Positions 27,155 through 36,506 of a stretch of 64,000 nt of DNA are shown one piece after another. The notes beneath the pieces were generated by a model that was given only the letters and a program-made list of their open reading frames with translations, did no database searches and had not been told where the DNA came from. The translations under genes were made by a program, and so were the position numbers. Every line of letters starts with the position of its first letter. The first letter of the stretch is position 1. The DNA is from Dorea sp. 5-2 (lineage in GTDB: Bacteria > Bacillota > Clostridia > Lachnospirales > Lachnospiraceae), in contig NZ_KE159759.1 in NCBI RefSeq assembly GCF_000403455.2, forward strand, positions 61,661-125,660. The letters run 5' to 3'.

Positions 27155-29200
27155 CTACTTCTTATGATTCTTATAAGCCGCGGCAGCCTTATCATAACAG
27201 GCACGAAGCTGTCCCTGGTTATTCAGCCCCTTCACGCCTTCAGTCCTGCTCACGATAAAATGATCCAGCTTCTTCATGTATTCATCCGGCGTGATCTCTC
27301 CGTCAGCCACATAGGTCAGCCCCTTCTCCCAACTTGCCGTGAGTTCCGGGTTCAGAAGGGACTTGATCGAATGCTCCACTACGTCGAAGATCATCTCTCC
27401 AAGCAGAGTCGGCGTCACGATCTGCGTCTTCTTGTTCAGGGCAAGATATTTGATATTGAATAATTTCTTCAGGATCTCACCTCTGGTAGCGCTGGTGCCG
27501 ATCCCGCTTCCCTTGATCTGCGCCCGCAGTTCTTCATCTTCGATCAACTGCCCCGCGTTCTCCATGGCAAGTATCATCGAACCTGAATTATACCGTTTCG
27601 GGGGCGATGTCTTTCCTTCCTTGATCTCCAATGACCTGACCGGAAGTGTCATACCTTTCTTAAGCTTCTGTATCTCCTGGAAAAACGCTGCGTCCGAATC
27701 CTGCTCCCTGCTGCCTTCCGGCGGATCCTTCCCCGCATCTTCCCCGCCGCCCTCTGCCTCTGGCATGGAGCCTTTCTTTTTCCCCGGAATCCCCGCCACC
27801 TTCAGATATCCTTCCTCTGCCAATACCTTGAAGTTCGCAAAGAAAGATTCTTCCCGTATCTTCGTCACGATCCCCGTCTTGAGATAAACTGCCGGCGGAT
27901 AGAAGATACTAAGGAACCTCCTGACGATCACATCATATACCTGTACCGACAGATGCGGCAGTGCCCCAAGGGCATTAAGCCCCTGCCCTGTGGGAATCAC
28001 CGCATAATGGTCGGTGATCTGTTTGTCATTGACGTATCTTGTCTTCTGAAGCCCCTTATGGCTCCCAAATCCGACGATTTCTTTCAGATACGGCACGGCG
28101 GGTTCGTATTTCATCAGCCCGTTCAGATTCTTATGGATCTCTTTTGCCACTGCGGTGGACAGGACTCTGGCGTCTGTCCTTGGGTAGGTCACAAGCTTCT
28201 TCTCATACAGTTCCTGGACGATGCGAAGCGTCTCGTCCGGACTGATCCGGAATCTCTTAGAGCATTCGTTCTGCAGCTCTGCAAGATTGAACAATAGCGG
28301 CGGATTCTTCTTCTCTTTCTTCCTCTCTATGGATACGATCTGACAGGTGAGCGGATCCTCTTCATTCAGATACGCGATCAATCCTTCCGCTTTCTCACGC
28401 TCTTTGAATCCATTCTCTTTATACAGATCAAAAGACTCGAACCATCGGGAACCCTTCACCGCCCTCCATTCACTCTCAAAAGCGGCTCCGTCTTCGCCGC
28501 TCATACTGACCACCCGATAAAACGGCGTCTCAACGAATTCCCGGATCTCCCGTTCCCGGCGGACTACCATGCCAAGGACACAGGTCATAACCCTTCCGAC
28601 GGATATCACAGAATACTTCGTATTCAGATAGCGCGCGATACTGTCTCCGTATTTCAGCGTCAGCAGGCGCGAGAAATTGATTCCCATCAGGTAGTCTTCC
28701 TTTGCGCGAAGATAAGCCGACGCAGACAGATTGTCGTACTCCTTCAGATCCTTAGCCTCCCGTATGCCTCGCAGGATCTCCTCTTCTGTCTGGGAATCGA
28801 TCCAGACCCTGCGGCGCTCCTTTCCTCTTACATTCGCCTGCTGTTCCACAAGCCGGTAGATATATTCTCCTTCCCGCCCGGAATCCGTGCACACATAGAT
28901 ACGTTCCACATCCTTGCGGTTCAAAAGCCCGGAAACAATACGGAATTGCTTTTCAACCGCCGGAATGATCTCGTATTTGAACTCTTCCGGCAGAAAAGGC
29001 AGCGTCTGAAGGCTCCATCTCTTAAGAGACGGATCGTAACTCTCCGGATAGCTCATCGTTACCAGATGTCCGACACACCAGGTAACGACCGCCTCCTCTG
29101 ATTCCAGATACCCGTCTCCTCTTCTCGCCTTTATCTTCAGCGCCTTGGCAAATTCCTGCGCCACACTGGGCTTCTCCGCGATATAAAGTGATTTCCCCAT
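27155..29200 (-). CDS. topB: DNA topoisomerase III (type IA)
   Basis: A 681-residue type IA topoisomerase. The TOPRIM domain opens SLYIAEKPSVAQEFAKAL and includes CTDSGREGEYIYRLV (the DxD region reads TDSGRE). The active-site Tyr lies in VTYPRTDARVLS at about 334-345, and GIGTSATRGEIL is the conserved late motif. It relaxes or decatenates DNA via a single-strand break. It lacks the C-terminal zinc ribbon seen in some homologues, consistent with its length. Confidence 0.93.
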   Translation of the reverse strand: MGKSLYIAEKPSVAQEFAKALKIKARRGDGYLESEEAVVTWCVGHLVTMSYPESYDPSLKRWSLQTLPFLPEEFKYEIIPAVEKQFRIVSGLLNRKDVERIYVCTDSGREGEYIYRLVEQQANVRGKERRRVWIDSQTEEEILRGIREAKDLKEYDNLSASAYLRAKEDYLMGINFSRLLTLKYGDSIARYLNTKYSVISVGRVMTCVLGMVVRREREIREFVETPFYRVVSMSGEDGAAFESEWRAVKGSRWFESFDLYKENGFKEREKAEGLIAYLNEEDPLTCQIVSIERKKEKKNPPLLFNLAELQNECSKRFRISPDETLRIVQELYEKKLVTYPRTDARVLSTAVAKEIHKNLNGLMKYEPAVPYLKEIVGFGSHKGLQKTRYVNDKQITDHYAVIPTGQGLNALGALPHLSVQVYDVIVRRFLSIFYPPAVYLKTGIVTKIREESFFANFKVLAEEGYLKVAGIPGKKKGSMPEAEGGGEDAGKDPPEGSREQDSDAAFFQEIQKLKKGMTLPVRSLEIKEGKTSPPKRYNSGSMILAMENAGQLIEDEELRAQIKGSGIGTSATRGEILKKLFNIKYLALNKKTQIVTPTLLGEMIFDVVEHSIKSLLNPELTASWEKGLTYVADGEITPDEYMKKLDHFIVSRTEGVKGLNNQGQLRACYDKAAAAYKNHKK

Positions 29201-29239
29201 ATAACTTATTGCTCTCCTCCACTGGCGACAAATAAGGCT

Positions 29240-31354
29240 CTATCTCTTCAAGATCCTTCTGAGCCACTCGCTGATCGACCTCTCCCTCTGCGGCTCTTCC
29301 CTTCTTGCATGGATCGCTTCTTCCATAAACATAGCCTGGGAGTCAACCGGCGTCTCTGTCGCCTTTCTCTTAACAAACGTACCGTCGCTTTGCAGAATCC
29401 TGGCTTTCACATTATCATTCAGCATGACACGCAGATAATGATTGATCTGTCTTCTGATATTCTCATCTATGATCGGACATGCAACCTCGACACGCTTCTC
29501 CGTATTCCTCGTCATCATATCTGCAGAGCCGATATAGATCTTCTGCGCCGCTCCCGTCCCGAAGCTGAAGATCCGCGCATGCTCCAGATATCGTCCTACG
29601 ATACTCATCGACCGCAGATTCTCCGTATATCCCGGAACTCCCGGAAGTATACAGCAGATTCCCCGGACGATCAGGTCCACCCTTACCCCCGCTTTGGAGG
29701 CTTCCGATATCTTCGAAATAAAGTCTGTATCCGTCAGAGAATTCATCTTCATGATGATCCTGCCGTTCGTACCCTTCTTTATCTCTTCCTCTATCAGATA
29801 CAGGACCTTCTGTTTCAGGCTTGTCGGCGATACGATGATATGGTCGTAACTGCCGTCCAGATTACCGATGGACATATTCTTAAAGAACTCTGCCGCATCC
29901 TTCCCGATCGCCGGATTCGCAGTCATCAGAGAAAGGTCTGTATACATCGCAGCCGTCTTCTCATTATAATTACCTGTCCCGATCTGTGTGATATACTGAA
30001 CCTCATTCCGGTTCCGGTATGTGACCAGGCATATCTTCGAATGCACCTTATAGTCTTCAAATCCATAGATCACACGGCAGCCCGCCTCTTCCATACGCTC
30101 GGACCAGTCAATATTATTCTGCTCATCGAACCTTGCTCTTAATTCGATCAGCACCGTGACGTCTTTTCCATTCTCCGCAGCCGCACAGAGATATTCCACA
30201 AGCCTTGCCTTCTTCGCAAGACGGTAGATCGTGATCTTGATCGTGACGACATTCGGATCCACCGACGCCTCCTTGATCATCTTCAGGAACGGATCCATGC
30301 TCTCGTAAGGATAATACAGCAGGATGTCCTTCCTCTTTATCTGGCGCATTACATTGCCGTCCTGCACATGTGAAGAATTCTGCGGCGTAAACGGACGGTA
30401 AGTCAGCGAACGCTTCATCGACTCCGGAAGCTTGCCGTTGATCCCGAATACGAAATCCATCTTCATCGGCACCTTACTCCGGAAGATCTGCGCCGGCTCG
30501 ATGTTGAATTTCTCGCAGAAATAAGTTTCCATATCCGGTTTCAGCTTCTCGGCAACCTCAAGACGCACGACCGCCATCCTGCGGCGCTTATGCAGCGTCT
30601 CCTTCATCAGATAACGAAAATCATCACTGATATCCAGCGCCTCGTCATCCGGCGCAATATCCGCGTTCCTTGTAACACAGATATAATTGGCATCCGAGAC
30701 TTCATATTTGGAGAATACAAGATCCAGATACTCCATGATCACCTTCTCCATGCGGATATACCGGATATCATGCCCCGGAAGCTGCAGGATCTCTGACACG
30801 AAAGACGGAATGGGAACGATCCCCATCATGTTCTTCACACCGGATTTCTCCTTGAACCTTAAGTTCGCCGTCACATAGATCTCCTTGTTCAAAAGATGCG
30901 GGAACGGATGATTGGCGTCTACGATCTGCGGAGAAAGAACCGGAAGGATCTGCTCTTTAAAATATTTCTTCACATATTTCTTTTCATTCTGCTCCAGATC
31001 CTTAAGATTCAGACTGCATATGCCATATGGCTGCAGCTGCTTCTTAATCTCCGCGTACGCCTTATCCCGCTCTTTATAAAGCGGGGCAACCGCTTCAAAG
31101 ATCCTGTCAAGCTGTTCCTTGGGCGTCATCCCGGAACGGCTGTCCCTGGCGTTCGCATCCGTGTGCGCCATATCAAAGAGGCTTCCGACACGTATCATAA
31201 AGAATTCATCCAGATTCGTGGTGAATATCGCAACAAATTTTAAACGTTCCAGAAGAGGGACAGAGGCATCCTGCGCTTCTTCTAATACTCTCTGGTTGAA
31301 CTTAAGCCAGGAGAGTTCTCTGTTCTGAGTATAATTCAGAATCTCTTTGTCCAT
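29240..31354 (-). CDS. ppk1: Polyphosphate kinase 1
   Basis: A 704-residue PPK1. The N-terminal domain opens NRELSWLKFNQRVLEEA, with ATNLDEFFMIRVGSL following. The catalytic phospholipase-D-like domains show DVTVLIELRARFDEQNNI, YKVHSKICLVTYR with the autophosphorylated His, and TRNTEKRVEVACPI with the second His-rich region altered as usual. It reversibly builds inorganic polyphosphate from ATP. It sits 39 bases upstream of topB in the same direction. Confidence 0.95.
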   Translation of the reverse strand: MDKEILNYTQNRELSWLKFNQRVLEEAQDASVPLLERLKFVAIFTTNLDEFFMIRVGSLFDMAHTDANARDSRSGMTPKEQLDRIFEAVAPLYKERDKAYAEIKKQLQPYGICSLNLKDLEQNEKKYVKKYFKEQILPVLSPQIVDANHPFPHLLNKEIYVTANLRFKEKSGVKNMMGIVPIPSFVSEILQLPGHDIRYIRMEKVIMEYLDLVFSKYEVSDANYICVTRNADIAPDDEALDISDDFRYLMKETLHKRRRMAVVRLEVAEKLKPDMETYFCEKFNIEPAQIFRSKVPMKMDFVFGINGKLPESMKRSLTYRPFTPQNSSHVQDGNVMRQIKRKDILLYYPYESMDPFLKMIKEASVDPNVVTIKITIYRLAKKARLVEYLCAAAENGKDVTVLIELRARFDEQNNIDWSERMEEAGCRVIYGFEDYKVHSKICLVTYRNRNEVQYITQIGTGNYNEKTAAMYTDLSLMTANPAIGKDAAEFFKNMSIGNLDGSYDHIIVSPTSLKQKVLYLIEEEIKKGTNGRIIMKMNSLTDTDFISKISEASKAGVRVDLIVRGICCILPGVPGYTENLRSMSIVGRYLEHARIFSFGTGAAQKIYIGSADMMTRNTEKRVEVACPIIDENIRRQINHYLRVMLNDNVKARILQSDGTFVKRKATETPVDSQAMFMEEAIHARREEPQRERSISEWLRRILKR

Positions 31355-31430
31355 ATCCGTACCTCACATTCTATCACCTTTTACTCATCATAAACCTACT
31401 CTGTCAGGTATACCGCCTAACACATCCGTT

Positions 31431-32525
31431 TTACTGCGGGATCTTTGCTTTGATATACCCCTTCGCCGTCAGCGCTTCCGCACAAAGAACTGCTCCGCCT
31501 GCCGCACCGCGCACCGTGTTGTGAGAAAGTCCGACAAACTTATAATCATAGATGCTATCTTCCCTAAGACGTCCGATGGAGATTCCCATTCCATTCTCAT
31601 ACTCGACATCCAGCGCTACCTGCGGACGGTTCTCTTCGCCAAGATACCGGATGAACTGCTTTGGCGCGCTCGGCAGATTCTCTTCCTGCGGATATCCTCT
31701 ATAATTCACTAGCTTCTCGATCAGTTCTTCCTTCGTCGGCTTCTTTGCAAAATTAATAAACACTGCCGCCGTATGCCCGTTCAGCACCGGCACGCGGATG
31801 CACTGGCAGGTAATCTTAGGCAGATCTGCCTTCTTAATCTTGCCGTTTTCTACTTTTCCCAATACACGCAGCGGTTCCTGCTCGCTCTTTTCCTCTTCCC
31901 CGCCGATATATGGGATGATATTCTCTACCATCTCCGGCCAGTCCTTGAACGTCTTACCGGCGCCTGAGATCGCCTGATAGGTCGTCGCTACCACTTCCGT
32001 CGCTTCATATTCCCTCCAGGCGGCAAGGCACGGCGCATAACTCTGGATCGAACAATTCGGCTTCACCGCGATGAATCCGCGCGTCGTACCCAGACGCTTC
32101 TTCTGGTCTTCGATCACTGCAAAATGCTCTGAATTGATCTCCGGCACCACCATCGGCACGTCCGGCGTCCACCGATGGGCGCTGTTGTTCGACACAACCG
32201 GCGTCTCCGTCTTCGCATATTCCTCTTCAATCGCCTTGATCTCATCCTTCGTCATGTCCACGGCGCTGAACACGAAATCCACCGTTGCCGCAACCTTCTC
32301 CACTTCATTCACATTCAGCACTTTAAGCTTCTTCACGCCCTCCGGCATCGGCGTCGTCATCTTCCACCTGCCGCCTACCGCTTCCTCATAGGTCTTTCCT
32401 GCCGACCTTGGGCTTGCCGCCACCGTCACAACCTCGAACCAGGGATGATCCTCAAGCAGCGAGATAAAACGCTGCCCTACCATTCCCGTTGCTCCTAATA
32501 TACCCACTCTTAACTTCTGTTCCAT
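31431..32525 (-). CDS. asd: Aspartate-semialdehyde dehydrogenase
   Basis: A 364-residue dehydrogenase reducing aspartyl phosphate to aspartate semialdehyde for lysine, threonine and methionine synthesis. NADP-binding GILGATGMVGQRFISLLEDH is at the N-terminus, the active-site Cys is in VKPNCSIQSYAP, and VLNGHTAAVFINF carries the conserved His. The sequence resembles the longer archaeal/fungal-type Asd more than the E. coli type. It has a good AGAGGAG ribosome binding site and appears to be a single-gene unit. Confidence 0.94.
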   Translation of the reverse strand: MEQKLRVGILGATGMVGQRFISLLEDHPWFEVVTVAASPRSAGKTYEEAVGGRWKMTTPMPEGVKKLKVLNVNEVEKVAATVDFVFSAVDMTKDEIKAIEEEYAKTETPVVSNNSAHRWTPDVPMVVPEINSEHFAVIEDQKKRLGTTRGFIAVKPNCSIQSYAPCLAAWREYEATEVVATTYQAISGAGKTFKDWPEMVENIIPYIGGEEEKSEQEPLRVLGKVENGKIKKADLPKITCQCIRVPVLNGHTAAVFINFAKKPTKEELIEKLVNYRGYPQEENLPSAPKQFIRYLGEENRPQVALDVEYENGMGISIGRLREDSIYDYKFVGLSHNTVRGAAGGAVLCAEALTAKGYIKAKIPQ

Positions 32526-32587
32526 GCTTCATCTCTCCTCTGTTATTCTATCCTATATTCTCTAAGATCACATTTTCCCGATCTGCA

Positions 32588-33967
32588 TCAATACTCACCC
32601 AGATACTTTCTGCAGGCGGCGATCTGCGCCTCCATCGCCGCCTTTCCCGGCGCTCCCGCCGTGACGCGCTTATTTACACAGGTCTCCATACTAATGGCTT
32701 CATAGATATCCTCTTCAAATACCGGCGATATCTTCTGATATTCCGCAAGCGGCAGATCATCAAGCGCAACCTTCCTCTCTATGCAAAGAAGCACTAGCTG
32801 GCCTACGATCCCATGGGCATCCCTGAAAGGAACTCCATGATTCACCAGATAGTCCGCGGCATCTGTGGCATTGGTAAATCCATGCTTCGCGCTGTCCTCC
32901 ATCCGGTCCTTCCTGAAATTCATCGTCCTGAGCATCCCGGTAAATAAGGCAAGACATCCCTTCGCCGTGTCGATCGCGTCGAACGCCCACTCCTTGTCCT
33001 CCTGCATATCCTTATTATATGCAAGAGGAAGCCCCTTCATCGCCACCAAAAGCGTATTCAGCGCGCCATAGACACGCCCTGTCTTTCCCCGGACTAATTC
33101 TGCGATATCGGGATTCTTCTTCTGCGGCATAATACTGCTTCCTGTACTGTAGGCGTCGTCAATCTCCACGAACTGATATTCATTGGAATTCCAGATGATC
33201 ACCTCTTCTGAAAACCGGCTCAGATGCATCATCATGATCGACAGCGCAGACAAAAGCTCCAACAGATAATCCCGGTCTGACACGCCGTCCATACTGTTCC
33301 TCGTCGGTCCTTCGAATCCAAGCAGGCTTGCCGTGTAATCCCGGTCCAGAGGATACGTTGTTCCTGCCAGCGCTCCGGAACCCAGAGGGCAGGTATCCAT
33401 CCTTCCATAGATTCCCGCAAGACGCTCATGGTCTCTCCGGAACATCTCAAAATACGCTCCCATATGATGCGCCAGTGTGACCGGCTGCGCCTTCTGCAGA
33501 TGCGTAAAGCCCGGCATATATGTGTCCACATTCTCTTCCATGATCCCAAGGATCGCAAGCAGAAGTTCTCTGACCAGCTGGTTTAATATATGTACTTCAT
33601 CTCTGGCGTATAACTTCATGTCCAACGCCACCTGGTCGTTGCGGCTCCTTCCTGTATGTAATTTCTTTCCCGGCTCGCCGATCCGGTCGATCAGCGTCGC
33701 TTCCACAAAGCTGTGGATGTCCTCATACTGGTCTGTGATCTCAAGCTTCCCGCTCTCAACGTCGCTTAAGATCCCCTCAAGCCCTTCGATGATCTTCTCT
33801 TTCTCAAGCTCTGTCAGGATCCCCTGCCTCGCCAGCATCATCACATGCGCGATGCTGCCCCGGATATCCTGTGCATAGAATCTCTTGTCAAATGAGATCG
33901 ACGCGTTAAAATTATATACCAGCTGATCCGTTTCTTTCGTAAAACGGCCGCCCCATAACTGTGCCAT
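32588..33967 (-). CDS. argH: Argininosuccinate lyase
   Basis: A 459-residue fumarase-superfamily lyase that splits argininosuccinate to arginine and fumarate. Motifs: AQLWGGRFTKETDQLVYNFN, HTGRSRNDQVALDMKLY, HLQKAQPVTLAHHMGA and the superfamily signature GSSIMPQKKNPDIAELV. The ATG at 33967 is chosen because GGAG lies 9 bases upstream; the ATG at 33976 directly abuts that site. No other arginine genes are nearby. Confidence 0.95.
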   Translation of the reverse strand: MAQLWGGRFTKETDQLVYNFNASISFDKRFYAQDIRGSIAHVMMLARQGILTELEKEKIIEGLEGILSDVESGKLEITDQYEDIHSFVEATLIDRIGEPGKKLHTGRSRNDQVALDMKLYARDEVHILNQLVRELLLAILGIMEENVDTYMPGFTHLQKAQPVTLAHHMGAYFEMFRRDHERLAGIYGRMDTCPLGSGALAGTTYPLDRDYTASLLGFEGPTRNSMDGVSDRDYLLELLSALSIMMMHLSRFSEEVIIWNSNEYQFVEIDDAYSTGSSIMPQKKNPDIAELVRGKTGRVYGALNTLLVAMKGLPLAYNKDMQEDKEWAFDAIDTAKGCLALFTGMLRTMNFRKDRMEDSAKHGFTNATDAADYLVNHGVPFRDAHGIVGQLVLLCIERKVALDDLPLAEYQKISPVFEEDIYEAISMETCVNKRVTAGAPGKAAMEAQIAACRKYLGEY

Positions 33968-33992
33968 ATCTTTCATCTCCTTTTTCCTTCAC

Positions 33993-34598
33993 TCATTTCT
34001 CCGGCACGGAAAACTCACACCCACAATAATCCTGCCGGTAGAGCCCATACTTTTTCGACAATTCAATGGAACGCTTATAACCATTCTTCTTCTTGAAATC
34101 CGACAGAAGATAGTCCACTCCATATTCTTTTGCAAGCCTCATCCCGATCTCATTCAGCTTTACGGCATTCTTAAGCGGGCTGATACTTAATGTTGTCGCA
34201 AAATAATCGAACCCACATTTCCTGGCAACCTCCGCCGCTTCCCGAAGCCTCAGTTCATAACACTTAGAACAGCGTTCCCCGCCTTCTGCCACATGCTCCA
34301 GTCCCTTCGCCATCTCATAGAACCGGTCACTGTCATAATTTCCTGCCATGAACGTAACCGGATGACAGGTCTTCATCTGCGAGAGCAAAGTCTGCTGCTC
34401 CAGGATCCTCTTGGTATACTCGCTCTCCGGATATATATTAGGATTATAATAGAATACTGTAATCTTAAAATAATTACTCAGATACTCCAACACATAACTG
34501 CTGCAGGGCGCGCAGCAACTATGCAGCAGAAGGGACGGAACCCTCTCTTCCTTCCCCAGACGCCCGATCAGTTTATCCAACTCTTTCTGGTAATTCAT
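33993..34598 (-). CDS. queH: Epoxyqueuosine reductase QueH
   Basis: A 201-residue DUF208/QueH protein, the non-cobalamin enzyme that reduces epoxyqueuosine to queuosine in tRNA. The Cys pairs are visible: LLLHSCCAPCSSYVLEYL, then GERCSKCYELRLREAA, and DYCGCEF at the end, which bind iron-sulfur and metal. The start at 34598 has AAGGAG eight bases upstream; 19 additional codons upstream in frame are not supported. It is 25 bases before argH and likely co-transcribed with it. Confidence 0.9.
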   Translation of the reverse strand: MNYQKELDKLIGRLGKEERVPSLLLHSCCAPCSSYVLEYLSNYFKITVFYYNPNIYPESEYTKRILEQQTLLSQMKTCHPVTFMAGNYDSDRFYEMAKGLEHVAEGGERCSKCYELRLREAAEVARKCGFDYFATTLSISPLKNAVKLNEIGMRLAKEYGVDYLLSDFKKKNGYKRSIELSKKYGLYRQDYCGCEFSVPEK

Positions 34599-34626
34599 CA
34601 AACTTCTCCTTTTTGTATTCTTTTGC

Positions 34627-34655
34627 ATTATACCCGCTTTCTTTGCTTCTGACAA
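34627..34655 (-). promoter_or_regulatory. Sigma-A promoter of queH-argH
   Basis: On the minus strand TTGTCA (34650-34655), 17 bases, TATAAT (34627-34632). The start point would lie near 34620, about 22 bases before the queH ATG at 34598, leaving just enough leader for the ribosome binding site. This also shows that the in-frame codons upstream of 34598 are not translated. Confidence 0.8.
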
Positions 34656-34783
34656 GATAATCCGTCACTAAATCGAGAGATTTACATAAAATAATGTAAT
34701 AAATCAACTTTAGCTGCAAAAGAACTGTATATTGGCAGCCTTAAGCTGAACCGCTGAATCACTACAAAATACAGGAGGTTCCT

Positions 34784-35551
34784 ATGGAACAAGTATTAGA
34801 ACTCAAACATATCCACTACGCCTACCACACTCTGGACGGAGAAACTCCCGCTCTTACAGACATATCCTTCGCACTGAACAAGGGCGAATTCGTATCGATC
34901 GTGGGACCTTCCGGCTGCGGCAAATCCACGCTCCTCTCCATCATCTCAGGACTTCTGGAGCCGGAGAAAGGGCTGATCAAGATCAACGGAAAATACTTAA
35001 AAGAAAGCACCACCAACGTAGGCTACATGCTCCAGCACGATGAACTCTTTGAGTGGCGTACCATCTACAATAATGTAGTCCTGGGGCTTGAGATCCAGCA
35101 CATGCTGACCGCCCGGACCCGCCAACGTGCCCATGAGCTGTTGGATCTCTACGGCCTCCGTCAGTTCGAAGCGTCACGCCCCTCCGAATTATCCGGAGGC
35201 ATGCGGCAGCGGGCGGCGCTGATACGCACTCTGGTATTAGAGCCTGACCTGCTGCTTCTGGATGAGCCATTCTCCGCTCTTGATTACCAGACACGCCTGA
35301 CCGTCGGCGATGATATCGGCCAGATCATCCGCAAAGAAGGCAAATCCGCCCTCCTTGTGACCCATGATCTGTCAGAAGCCATTTCTCTTGCCGACCGTGT
35401 CATCATCCTCTCCGGACGCCCGGCGACGATCAGGCAGACGATCCCTCTGATCTTCGACCTCGATGCGGATACGCCGCTGAACCGGCGCAATGCCCCGGAA
35501 TTCAAGACATATTTTAATCTGATATGGAAGGAGTTGAACACAGATGAATAA
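34784..35551 (+). CDS. ABC importer ATP-binding protein, NitT/TauT (SsuB) type
   Basis: A 255-residue ABC ATPase. Walker A GPSGCGKSTLLSIISGL is at about 40-56, Q-loop region YMLQHDELFEWRT, signature LSGGMRQRAALIRTL, Walker B LLLLDEPFSALDYQTR and switch VTHDLSEAI. It resembles the nitrate/sulfonate/taurine or pyrimidine-precursor importers. Its stop overlaps the permease start by 8 bases. No substrate-binding protein gene is adjacent, so the substrate is unknown. Ribosome binding site AGGAGG. Confidence 0.9.
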   Translation: MEQVLELKHIHYAYHTLDGETPALTDISFALNKGEFVSIVGPSGCGKSTLLSIISGLLEPEKGLIKINGKYLKESTTNVGYMLQHDELFEWRTIYNNVVLGLEIQHMLTARTRQRAHELLDLYGLRQFEASRPSELSGGMRQRAALIRTLVLEPDLLLLDEPFSALDYQTRLTVGDDIGQIIRKEGKSALLVTHDLSEAISLADRVIILSGRPATIRQTIPLIFDLDADTPLNRRNAPEFKTYFNLIWKELNTDE

Positions 35552-36341
35552 TCTGTCAGACGAACAGAAGAAATATCTGCTGATGCACCGCAAACATAAG
35601 CGGATCGTCCGCATATCCAGGGTACTGATCCTGCTTAGTTTCCTTTTTATCTGGGAATTTACCGCCAACACGGGGATCATAGATTCCTTTATCTTCAGCA
35701 GCCCCTCTAAGATCGCGCTCTGCTTCTTTGACATGGTTCTGGATAAGAGCATCTTCCTGCATCTTGGAGTGACTCTGTATGAGACGATCCTAAGTTTCCT
35801 GCTCGTGATTGCCATCAGCATCCTGATGGCAGTCGCCTTATGGTTCAGCAGCAAGCTCTCCGAGATCCTGGATCCTTATCTTGTCGTACTGAACAGCCTG
35901 CCCAAATCCGCGCTGGCGCCGCTATTGATCGTATGGCTTGGAGCAACAAAGACAACCATTATCGTTGCCGGAATGTCGGTCGCCGTCTTCGGGAGCATCT
36001 TAAGCCTCTACACTAGCTTCACCACGGTGGATCCCGGCAAGATCAAGCTGATCTATACTCTGGGCGGCAATCGCTTCCATGCATTGACAAAGGTGGTACT
36101 GCCAAGCTCCATCCCGTCGATCATCAGCAATATGAAAGTAAATATAGGCCTCTGCCTGGTAGGCGTCATCATCGGGGAATTCCTCGCCGCAAGAGACGGC
36201 CTGGGATATCTGATCATTTATTCCAGCCAGGTATTTAAGATGGATTGGCTTCTAATGTCCATCGTACTCTTATGCATCATGGCGACGGCGCTCTATACCC
36301 TGATCAATCTGGCGGAGCGATTCTACAACGAACGCCGTTAA
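35544..36341 (+). CDS. ABC importer permease, NitT/TauT (SsuC) type
   Basis: A 265-residue inner-membrane permease with about six hydrophobic segments (for example ISRVLILLSFLFIWEF at 23-38). The binding-protein-dependent transport EAA loop, KIKLIYTLGGNRFHALTKVV followed by LPSSIPSIISNMKV, contacts the ATPase. It is the second and last gene of a plus-strand unit that stands alone among minus-strand genes. A periplasmic or lipoprotein binding partner is expected elsewhere in the genome. Confidence 0.88.
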   Translation: MNNLSDEQKKYLLMHRKHKRIVRISRVLILLSFLFIWEFTANTGIIDSFIFSSPSKIALCFFDMVLDKSIFLHLGVTLYETILSFLLVIAISILMAVALWFSSKLSEILDPYLVVLNSLPKSALAPLLIVWLGATKTTIIVAGMSVAVFGSILSLYTSFTTVDPGKIKLIYTLGGNRFHALTKVVLPSSIPSIISNMKVNIGLCLVGVIIGEFLAARDGLGYLIIYSSQVFKMDWLLMSIVLLCIMATALYTLINLAERFYNERR

Positions 36342-36350
36342 AGCCCCACA

Positions 36351-36378
36351 CAGGAGATGCACGGATGCACATCTCCTG
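36351..36378 (+). terminator. Possible terminator of the importer unit
   Basis: CAGGAGATG and CATCTCCTG form a 9-base-pair stem 10 bases after the permease stop. No clear T tract follows on the plus strand, so termination may be weak. Confidence 0.4.
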
Positions 36379-36506
36379 GTACATAGAAAAACAGCACCTC
36401 CTTCCGGCAGTCTTTATCCTGCCAAACGAACGTACTGTTTCGTCTTTTCTGTTTTCTTCCATATCAAAACAGCCAAACAGCTATTCATCCATTATAAAAC
36501 CATGCT

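Noticed and set aside
29309..30142. 277-codon plus-strand open frame
   Set aside because: Antisense to ppk1 with its catalytic motifs; no start signal and no plausible protein family.
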